DNA of 64,000 bases, from NCBI RefSeq assembly GCF_011045165.1, contig NZ_JAAKZI010000005.1, positions 93,398 to 157,397 on the forward strand. Reading direction: 5' to 3'. Position numbers and translations under genes: made by a program. Under the pieces are notes generated by a model. It had not been told where the DNA came from. It worked only from the letters and a program-made list of their open reading frames with translations, and did no database searches. The stretch is from Arthrobacter silviterrae. GTDB taxonomy: Bacteria > Actinomycetota > Actinomycetes > Actinomycetales > Micrococcaceae. Position 1 is the stretch's first letter; each line of letters begins with the position of its first letter. Of this stretch, positions 58,145 through 64,000 are shown in pieces.

Positions 58145-58912
58145 GTGAAGCCAACCCCCACGTCCTCCAGCATTGAAGACTACGTCAAGGTCATTTACTC
58201 CTTCACGGAGTGGCAGGACAAGCCCATCACCTCCACCCAGCTGGCCGCCCGGCTCGGTGTGGCCAACTCCTCCGTGTCCGAAATGGTCCGCAAGCTCAAG
58301 GACCAGGACCTGGTGGAGCATGAGCCCTACAGCCCCATCCGCCTCACGCGCTCCGGCCTGCGGCTGGCCCTGTCCATGGTCCGGCGCCACCGGCTGCTGG
58401 AAACATACCTGGTCCGCGAGCTCGGCTACACCTGGGACGAGGTCCATGAGGAGGCCGAACTGCTTGAACACGCCGTCTCGGAAACGTTCATCCAGCGCAT
58501 GGCGGACAAGCTGGGCAACCCCACCCGCGACCCCCACGGCGACCCCATCCCGGATGCCGACGGCCACATCACCATGCCGCCGTCGCACCGGCTGGACGAA
58601 CTTGACGCGGGGCACCGCGGCCGGGTCAGCCGAATCAGCGACCACAACCCCGAACTGCTCCGCTACCTCGATGAACACGGCATCGGTGTGGACACCGAGC
58701 TGGAAATTGTGGGCCGCCGGCCCTTTGGCGGCACCCTGGAAGTCCTGGCGGCCCCCGCCGGGTCCAAGGACATGGACCGTGCCGTTCGGCTCGACTTGGG
58801 CGACGAGGCTGCGGTTTCGCTGTGGGTGGTCACCGACGGCAGCCACCCCGGCTGCACGGTCCAGGAACTCACGGGCGGTTCCCTCATGAGCCCCCACACA
58901 GCCAGCCCGTAA
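58145..58912 (+). CDS. mntR: manganese-dependent transcriptional repressor MntR (DtxR family)
   Basis: A 255-residue DtxR-family regulator. The HTH is in KPITSTQLAARLGVANSSVSEMVRKLKDQDLV, the dimerisation and metal site in VHEEAELLEHAVSETFIQRMADKLGNPTRDPHGDPIP, and an SH3-like C-terminal domain starts at LLRYLDEHGIGVDTELEIVGR. GTG 58145 is the likely start. Its position after mntH and the dyads upstream of mntH support MntR over IdeR. Confidence 0.9.
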   Translation: MKPTPTSSSIEDYVKVIYSFTEWQDKPITSTQLAARLGVANSSVSEMVRKLKDQDLVEHEPYSPIRLTRSGLRLALSMVRRHRLLETYLVRELGYTWDEVHEEAELLEHAVSETFIQRMADKLGNPTRDPHGDPIPDADGHITMPPSHRLDELDAGHRGRVSRISDHNPELLRYLDEHGIGVDTELEIVGRRPFGGTLEVLAAPAGSKDMDRAVRLDLGDEAAVSLWVVTDGSHPGCTVQELTGGSLMSPHTASP

Positions 58913-58958
58913 AGCCGGGAGCCGGAGGAAAATTTCCGTGCCCGCAGCTGCGTGGCGG

Positions 58959-59345
58959 CTATTTGCGCTCAACCACCCAGGACACCGCGAACCACGCAAC
59001 GGCAACCGCCAGCATGATGACGCCCAAGACCGCCGCCCCGGCGGCGAGCAGTGCGGCAGCTGCCAGGACAAATGCAGCCAGCGACACCGCGGCAACCATT
59101 TTCACGGGCAGCCGGCGCGAGCTTTTTGGTGCCATGAAGATGCCCCAGAGCACCACCACAACGGCCGGGACGCCCAGGCCCAGCACCAGGTTCCACGGAC
59201 TGCCGTGCCGGAAGCCCCAGAAGAGGAAGGCTGCCACCATGCCGATTTCCAACAGAAACCCCACGGCAGCGGCAGCCATCCCGGCGGCGGACATGTTCAG
59301 GCCTGCCGCCCCGGCCACCGGCACTTCGGCCCTGCGTCGTCCCAT
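58959..59345 (-). CDS. YrdB family (DUF2568) membrane protein
   Basis: A 128-residue membrane protein with four hydrophobic segments. The signature is GFLLEIGMVAAFLFWGFRHGSPWNLVLGLGVPAVVVVLWGIFMAPKS, recalled as the DUF2568/YrdB pattern. Its function is unknown. It is convergent with mntR and follows the acyl-CoA synthetase gene after 14 nt on the minus strand. Confidence 0.8.
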   Translation of the reverse strand: MGRRRAEVPVAGAAGLNMSAAGMAAAAVGFLLEIGMVAAFLFWGFRHGSPWNLVLGLGVPAVVVVLWGIFMAPKSSRRLPVKMVAAVSLAAFVLAAAALLAAGAAVLGVIMLAVAVAWFAVSWVVERK

Positions 59346-59359
59346 GGTGTCTCCCGGTA

Positions 59360-61021
59360 CTAGTCGTTGAAAGTCTTGGCGGCACGTTCGCGGCGCAGGA
59401 CATAGCGCTGGACCTTGCCGCTGGGCGTCTTGGGAAGCTCCGGGACAAAGTGCACACGGCGCGGGTAGGCATGCGCGGCAAAGCGGGTTTTCACCAGCTG
59501 CTGCAACTCCGCCACCAATGATTCGGAGGCGTCAAACCCTTCGTTGAGGACCACGTATGCTTCCAGGACCTCGCCGCGGATCTCATCGGGCGTGCCAATC
59601 ACGGCAGCCTCCGCCACCGAAGGGTGGGCCACCAGCGCGGATTCCACATCGAAGGGACCAATCCGGTAGCCCGCCATGATGATCACGTCGTCGTCCCGGG
59701 AGGAAAAGTAGAGGCAGCCGTCCGCGTCCCTGCGCCCGGCGTCACCAGTCAGGTACCAGGCACCGCCACCGGCAAAACGCCCGGCAGTCTTATCGGGGGC
59801 AGCCACATAGCCGGGGAACCAAAAGAACGGGCTGTCGGCGACATTGATGGCCAGCCGGCCTGCCTCGCCGGCGGAAGCCTGCGTGTCGCCGTCATCGGAG
59901 AGCACATCGACGCGCCAGCCCGGGAGTGACACGCCCATGGAACCGGGGCGCAGGGGCGCTGCGAGGCTGTCCAGCCAGGCGTTGCCGGCGACCATGCCGT
60001 GTTCCGTCTGCCCGTACTGGTCCCGGACGTCCAGGCCAAAGGCCTCCCGCCCCCACTCGATCACGTCGGGGGTGAGCGGCTCGCCCGCGCTGGATGCCCG
60101 GCGGAGCTTGTGCCGCTGCTGCGCTGCGGATCCTGCCCGCAGGGCCCGGTAAACGGTGGGTGCGGCCGCGAAGTTTGTCACCTGGTACCGGTCTAAAACG
60201 GCCCAGGTCGTCTCCGGGCTGAAGCCCGCGGCCAGCAGCAGCGAGCGGGTGCCCGTGGCGAGCGGCGCCATCAGGGCAAAGTACAGGCCGTATGCCCAGC
60301 CGGGGTCGGCCATGTTCCAAAAGACGTCATCGGGGCGCACATCCAGCCCAAACTCCTGGTAGCCCACAAAGGAGGCCACGGCGCGCAGCGGAATCGGGAC
60401 ACCTTTGGGGGTGCCGGTGGTGCCGGAGGTGAACAGCTGCACCAGCGTGCCGTCGCCGCCCACGGCGACAGGACCGGCGTCGGGCAGGCCCTCGGTGACC
60501 GCCTGGGCAAAGGCTCCGCGGCCCTCCACCATCTCGGCGAATGAGGCGTCATAGCCAAACGCCTCGCCGCGGGCCACCACCACGGGCGTGGAGGCATCAT
60601 TGGGGATCTCCCCCGGCGGGACCAGCTTGCGCCGCTGGTCTGCGTCGCAGATGACGAGCCGGGCCGCCGTGGCCTCCAGGCGGAAGGCAATGGCGTCGTG
60701 TGCAAACGCCGTGAACAGCGGCACATCCACGGCACCGAGGCGCCAAATCCCCAGCAGCGCCACCACCAGTTCGGCCGACTTGCCCATGAGCGTGGCCACA
60801 TGGTCCCCGCGCCGCACGCCAAGGGCGCTTAACGAGGCGGCGAACCGCACGGATTTCTCGCGCAGTTCGCCATATGTCACCTCATCCGAGCCCAGGTCGG
60901 CCCGCACCACAGTGAAGGCCACGTTCCCTGCGGGGTGCCTGTCGCACAGCAGTTCAACGGCGTTGGCCCCGGTGCCGCCAAAAGTCTCCAGCAGTTCGAG
61001 AACCCTGTCCTGGGAATTCAT
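59360..61021 (-). CDS. AMP-forming acyl-CoA synthetase
   Basis: A 553-residue adenylating enzyme. The ATP loop LFTSGTTGTPKGVP (about 197-210), YGQTEHGM, LTGDAGRRDADGCLYFSSRDDDVI and the catalytic lysine region KTPSGKVQRYVLRRE are all present. Such enzymes activate acetate, propionate or other short acyl groups to CoA thioesters. ATG 61021 was chosen over an upstream in-frame start; AAGGA lies directly before it. Substrate not assignable. Confidence 0.88.
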   Translation of the reverse strand: MNSQDRVLELLETFGGTGANAVELLCDRHPAGNVAFTVVRADLGSDEVTYGELREKSVRFAASLSALGVRRGDHVATLMGKSAELVVALLGIWRLGAVDVPLFTAFAHDAIAFRLEATAARLVICDADQRRKLVPPGEIPNDASTPVVVARGEAFGYDASFAEMVEGRGAFAQAVTEGLPDAGPVAVGGDGTLVQLFTSGTTGTPKGVPIPLRAVASFVGYQEFGLDVRPDDVFWNMADPGWAYGLYFALMAPLATGTRSLLLAAGFSPETTWAVLDRYQVTNFAAAPTVYRALRAGSAAQQRHKLRRASSAGEPLTPDVIEWGREAFGLDVRDQYGQTEHGMVAGNAWLDSLAAPLRPGSMGVSLPGWRVDVLSDDGDTQASAGEAGRLAINVADSPFFWFPGYVAAPDKTAGRFAGGGAWYLTGDAGRRDADGCLYFSSRDDDVIIMAGYRIGPFDVESALVAHPSVAEAAVIGTPDEIRGEVLEAYVVLNEGFDASESLVAELQQLVKTRFAAHAYPRRVHFVPELPKTPSGKVQRYVLRRERAAKTFND

Positions 61022-61134
61022 TCCTTGCACGCTCCCTTGGCCGGCCGCCCGGCCCAACGCCGCGACTGTTGCCTCAAGGCCTTCATATCACGTACACCAA
61101 CGCCGTGAGGGACTTCCGGACGGGCACGGGCCTT

Positions 61135-61434
61135 CTAGCCTTCGCAGTCCTTGCAGTACAGCAGGCCATTCTTCTCACGGGCCACCTGGCTGCGGTGGCG
61201 GACCAGGAAGCAGGAAGCACAGGTGAATTCATCGTCCTGCGCGGGGATGACCTGGACCACCAATTCCTCATTGGAAAGGTCGGCTCCGGGCAGGTCCATG
61301 CCTTCTGCCGTGTCGGAATCCTCGACGTCAATATGCGCCGTCTGTGCACCGCCACGCTGAACCTGGAGCGCCTGCAGCGACTCTGTCTCGTGGTCTTCAT
61401 CCTTGTTGCGGGGTGCGTCGTAATCCGTTGCCAT
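61135..61434 (-). CDS. DUF4193 family zinc-ribbon-like protein
   Basis: A 99-residue acidic protein, MATDYDAPRNKDEDHETESL at the start, and a C-terminal zinc ribbon: CASCFLVRHRSQ followed by LLYCKDCEG, i.e. two Cys pairs. This is the DUF4193 pattern common in actinobacteria, and the protein is often small and abundant. Function unknown. Divergent from the next gene. Confidence 0.85.
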   Translation of the reverse strand: MATDYDAPRNKDEDHETESLQALQVQRGGAQTAHIDVEDSDTAEGMDLPGADLSNEELVVQVIPAQDDEFTCASCFLVRHRSQVAREKNGLLYCKDCEG

Positions 61435-61707
61435 GCGGTTTTCTAACTCCTGAAGTGCTCGTGGTTGCGGCGGGGTATTTCAGCGCCCCATCCTAGCCCC
61501 TCAAAGCTGGATTCGTGCCCTTAAATTCCCAATGTTTTCCCACAGCATAGGGTATGGGCGAGCTGTTTTATTCCAAATGGCCCAAATATCGCCAAAATCA
61601 CCACTGCATTTCGTGCCCCGTGTGGCAATTCTCACGCCGGCAACCACGTCCGGTGCTGCGCCCCCTGCTCGCCTCCATTCGGCGTGACGGCCTATCCTTG
61701 AGGGAAC
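61435..61707. other. divergent intergenic region with AT-rich stretch
   Basis: A 273-nt gap between DUF4193 and the next plus-strand gene. Bases 61530-61610 are unusually AT-rich for this genome, with TTTTATTCCAAATGGCCCAA. Promoters for both genes should lie here. No gene or hairpin is convincing. Confidence 0.4.
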
Positions 61708-62103
61708 ATGCCAAACAACCCAAGCCCCGCCAACCGTCCCCTCAACCGCCGCCAGGTGTCCCAGGCCCTGAACATCCCCCCGGAGATGGCGGCACGCAAC
61801 GGCATCCCGCCGCGCATGAAGGAATCCGAAGTGGCCGAGCTGGACGCGAACCCGCCGGCCTGGCTGGCCCAGTCCCGCGCCAACTCCACCGGCAAGCGCC
61901 CGGTCTGGGTGGAACTGCGCTGCTACGTATGCGATTTCCATGAGCTCGCCCGGCCCAAGAAATGGTGGCCGGAGTTCAGCTTTGTCCTGTGCGATTTTCA
62001 CCGCAATGACGAACTGCCGCTGCCGCAGGCCGGCTGGCGGCGCAGCGAGTTTGAGGGCGTTGGGAGCCGCTTCCGTGGCATTGTTGACACGGTGGACCCG
62101 TAG
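61708..62103 (+). CDS. conserved actinobacterial protein of unknown function
   Basis: A 131-residue protein. It starts with an Arg/Asn/Pro-rich tail, then RRQVSQALNIPPEMAARNGIPPRM, WLAQSRANSTGKRPVWVELRCYVCDFHELARPKKWWPEFSFVLCDFHRND. The paired CxxCDFHE and CDFHR segments could bind a metal. I do not recognise the family with confidence. ATG 61708 follows TTGAGGG. The next gene starts 63 nt later. Confidence 0.7.
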   Translation: MPNNPSPANRPLNRRQVSQALNIPPEMAARNGIPPRMKESEVAELDANPPAWLAQSRANSTGKRPVWVELRCYVCDFHELARPKKWWPEFSFVLCDFHRNDELPLPQAGWRRSEFEGVGSRFRGIVDTVDP

Positions 62104-62166
62104 CGGCACGTCGCCGTCGAAGTGCCCCACCCACTCCCCACAGACAACACAGAGAGGAGCCGCGCC

Positions 62167-62901
62167 GTGACAGTCCCGTCCAAAAATTTCCAGCAGTGGC
62201 TAAACTCCGTGGCCGGAACAGCCAGCCATTCGGCCGTGTGCCGTGCTGCCGGCATCAAGCGCTCAACCCTCGCCCAGCAGCTTGTCAGGGGGCGGGTGTC
62301 CGTGGCCACCGTGGCAGCCGTCAGCCGATCGCTCCACCTGCCGGTGGTCCAGTCCCTGTCCACCTTCGAAAAGTACCAGGATCTGGCTGCGGGTGTTCTT
62401 CCGCCCACGGACGCGGAGCTGCTCAGCCAGGTCTCGGACACGGATTTGCTGCAGGAAATCCTCTACCGCAGCACCGCTGCCGACAACGGCACGGAAGCCC
62501 GGGAGGTCTCGCTGGCCCCCATCCCGCACCGGGTGTCCGTGCGGACGTGGCTTGACGCCGTCGGCCCTGCCGACCTGCGCCAGCGGGCGGCCCGGGCGGC
62601 CGGCATCGCCCCCCAAAACCTGTCCACCCAGGTCACGGCCAACCGGCTGACCCCGGAACTGGCCATCCACTGCGCCCGCATTGCGGGAGTCGGGCTTGCC
62701 AACGGACTCGTGGCGACCGGTTTTCTCAGCTCGGACGAGGCAGGCTGGATGCCCCATGCACGTGAAGAGCTGTTGCGGCGCACGCCCAACAGCACACTGC
62801 TTGCGCTGTCCGCTGAACGCATGGAGGCCCTGGGCAAGACCATGAAGCGCCTGGAGGCCGACGCCGAAGCCGACCAGTCCGTGTGGGAGAACCTCGGATG
62901 A
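62167..62901 (+). CDS. HTH-containing DNA-binding protein
   Basis: A 244-residue protein. A possible HTH is in SHSAVCRAAGIKRSTLAQQLVRGRVSVATVAAVSRSL near the N-terminus, and a second Xre-like segment, LRQRAARAAGIAPQNLSTQVTANRLTPELAIHCARIAGVG, follows. GTG 62167 has GAGAGGAG upstream. The tail MEALGKTMKRLEADAEADQSVWENLG is helical. Its stop overlaps the next gene's ATG by 4 nt, so the two proteins probably act together. Confidence 0.72.
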   Translation: MTVPSKNFQQWLNSVAGTASHSAVCRAAGIKRSTLAQQLVRGRVSVATVAAVSRSLHLPVVQSLSTFEKYQDLAAGVLPPTDAELLSQVSDTDLLQEILYRSTAADNGTEAREVSLAPIPHRVSVRTWLDAVGPADLRQRAARAAGIAPQNLSTQVTANRLTPELAIHCARIAGVGLANGLVATGFLSSDEAGWMPHAREELLRRTPNSTLLALSAERMEALGKTMKRLEADAEADQSVWENLG

Positions 62902-63593
62902 CGGCCGTCTTGCAGTGGGCTTCGCTGGTGTTCTGTGTTGCCTGCACGCTGTGGCGGCTGCCCGCTCTGGTGAAGGGGCGCAACCGGCGCTTGTTTTGGG
63001 TTTTTGCCCTGGTGTCCGTCAGCGTGGCCCTGAGCATGCCGTCGATCTACCTGCCGGTGGACGGCCTGCTGGGCGGGGTCAACCTGGCCAACGTGGCCCT
63101 GCGCCTAAGCCTGTTCGCGGCAATCTTTCTGGTGTCCGCGAAAATTGCAGCAGCCTACAAGTCCCCCCTGGCGGCAAAGCTTATCCAGGGTCCGTGGGGC
63201 ATTTTAGTATTGGTGGCATGTTCGGCAGGCATCCTGACCACGTATTTGCTTTCCGACGTCCGGGGGTCCAGCACTGGCTTGGTGGACTTCGCCGGGCAAC
63301 CATCCGTCATTGTCTACGCCTGGTTTGGCAGGGCGTACCTGGCCTACGCCGCCGCCTGCCTGGTGCCACCCACGGCACGGGCTGCCCTGACCGGACGCCG
63401 AACCTTGAACCGCATTTCCGCGCTGTGCATGTGCGCGGGCTTCACGTTGGGGTGCCTCCCGGCCCTGTTGCAACCTTTGCCGCTGGATCTGTCAGGTGTC
63501 TTGGGGACAGTCTCATTCGGTGCCATCCTGCTGGTGGCCATCGGTATGGCACTGGTTTGGGTGTCATTCATGCGCCATCCCGTGAAGCGATGA
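62898..63593 (+). CDS. integral membrane protein partner of the HTH protein
   Basis: A 231-residue membrane protein with about six or seven helices (VLQWASLVFCVACTLWRLPALV; LFWVFALVSVSVALSMPSIYLPV; NVALRLSLFAAIFLVSAKIAA; ILVLVACSAGILTTYLL; FTLGCLPALLQPL; FGAILLVAIGMALVWVSFM). ATG 62898 overlaps the HTH gene by ATGA. The layout resembles the membrane part of actinobacterial MAB_1171c-like proteins that occur beside HTH regulators; this is recalled and uncertain. No enzymatic motif is seen. Confidence 0.65.
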   Translation: MTAVLQWASLVFCVACTLWRLPALVKGRNRRLFWVFALVSVSVALSMPSIYLPVDGLLGGVNLANVALRLSLFAAIFLVSAKIAAAYKSPLAAKLIQGPWGILVLVACSAGILTTYLLSDVRGSSTGLVDFAGQPSVIVYAWFGRAYLAYAAACLVPPTARAALTGRRTLNRISALCMCAGFTLGCLPALLQPLPLDLSGVLGTVSFGAILLVAIGMALVWVSFMRHPVKR

Positions 63594-63600
63594 CGTCCCG

Positions 63601-63647
63601 TGTTCACTTTTCTATTAGTTTCTGACATACTAATGAATGTGTGAACA
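63601..63647. promoter_or_regulatory. nested 47-bp dyad upstream of sdaA
   Basis: Outer arms TGTTCAC (63601-63607) and GTGAACA (63641-63647), inner arms ATTAGT (63614-63619) and ACTAAT (63629-63634), all share one centre at 63624. TTCACT-N17-CATACT inside it could be a promoter. It starts 7 nt after the membrane-protein stop. Either an operator or a terminator hairpin. Confidence 0.5.
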
Positions 63648-63683
63648 TCACTCGCCGTGAGGCACATGCGATGTCTTTGGGGG

Positions 63684-63718
63684 TAAGTGGTGGCCGGCAG
63701 CAATGCAGCCACCACTTA
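63684..63718 (+). terminator. 11-bp-stem hairpin in sdaA leader
   Basis: TAAGTGGTGGC (63684-63694) and GCCACCACTTA (63708-63718) are perfect arms with a 13-nt loop. No T tract follows. It lies in the 298-nt gap before sdaA and could be an attenuator or terminator. Confidence 0.5.
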
Positions 63719-63891
63719 GTCGTTTAAGGGTCTCCCACGCATGAATCCGGCCGGTTCCGGCCACCGGCCAAGGCCCGTCACGCGACTAATCCCACGATAC
63801 ACTGAAGCGGACTATGGGCGCTGTCAGGCAAACCCTGCCCCATGCATCCGCCCCGGCACACACCCCGTGCCACATGAAAGGTTTTTTGGCC

Positions 63892-64000
63892 ATGTCTGTT
63901 GGTGTTTTTGATTTGTTTTCGGTGGGTATTGGTCCGTCGAGTTCGCATACGGTGGGGCCGATGCGGGCGGCGGCGGCGTTTGCGGGCGGGCTGGCTGTCT
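63892..64000 (+). CDS. sdaA: L-serine ammonia-lyase SdaA, N-terminal fragment (partial)
   Basis: The first 36 residues begin [26 protein letters not shown], the characteristic start of iron-sulfur L-serine dehydratases. The frame runs off the window at 64000. The enzyme converts L-serine to pyruvate and ammonia. An in-frame ATG at 63874 would add six residues; ATG 63892 has AAAGG upstream. Codons are markedly different from neighbours: many G- or T-ending (GTT, GGT, TTG, TCG, GCG) where neighbouring genes use C-ending ones. Confidence 0.85.
   Translation, partial: MSVGVFDLFSVGIGPSSSHTVGPMRAAAAFAGGLAV

Noticed and set aside
63719..63891. possible glycine riboswitch before sdaA
   Set aside because: TCAGGCAAA is present but the other conserved aptamer elements are not, so a glycine aptamer is not supported.

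Overview
The window comes from a high-GC Gram-positive actinobacterium, most likely Arthrobacter or a close relative in the Micrococcaceae. Supporting signs are the strong G/C third-position bias, many ATGA/GTGA gene overlaps, GTG/TTG starts, a fused 2-oxoglutarate dehydrogenase E1/E2 protein of the Kgd/OdhA type, a SigR/RsrA pair of the mycothiol type, a SAM-IV riboswitch, and the 24-residue ribosomal protein bL37. No insertion sequence, prophage, CRISPR array, tRNA or rRNA was seen. The order sigR-rsrA / doxX / aroA / rsgA / hisN looks like conserved core synteny.

Layout: 1-3.1 kb holds the 3' end of an HrpA-type helicase, a membrane-anchored matrixin-like metalloprotease and a uridine-kinase-like protein, bracketed by two inverted copies of a short tandem repeat. 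3.1-7.3 kb holds small housekeeping and redox enzymes (HIT protein, zinc alcohol dehydrogenase, rhodanese SseA, cysteine desulfhydrase Cds1, metallo-beta-lactamase fold hydrolase). 7.3-12 kb is a zinc module: Zur, then ZnuA-ZnuC-ZnuB behind a candidate Zur box, with a lipase-maturation-factor-like protein between them. 12-14.5 kb is a pair of DUF21/CBS CorC-type proteins. 14.7-15.9 kb is a redox-stress pair: a flavin reductase under a very good SoxR box, and SoxR.

15.9-41.3 kb is a large carbohydrate-acid island: a uronate operon (uxaC, uxuB, manD, two tandem gluconokinase-like genes), several TIM-barrel sugar isomerase/epimerases each beside a Gfo/Idh/MocA dehydrogenase, two CUT1 sugar ABC transporters, a 2-hydroxyacid dehydrogenase, three LacI regulators, one DeoR/periplasmic-binding hybrid regulator and a DUF624 membrane protein. 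Near-identical LacI-type dyads (consensus about TTGGCAACCGGTTGACAA) precede uxaC, the 35.5-31.5 kb epimerase/dehydrogenase operon and the 38-41 kb transporter. This suggests a single regulon that imports a uronide-like compound, oxidises and cleaves it, and sends it through fructuronate/mannonate.

41.4-64 kb is mostly core: GuaB1, Kgd, a GDSL-like protein, bL37, a group III truncated haemoglobin, RsrA/SigR, DoxX, AroA, RsgA, HisN, a SAM-IV riboswitch with a class V aminotransferase and a methyltransferase, MntH/MntR with an operator, an AMP-forming acyl-CoA synthetase, DUF4193, an HTH/membrane-protein pair and the start of L-serine ammonia-lyase. All functions are read from motifs and remembered family features; no database search was run.
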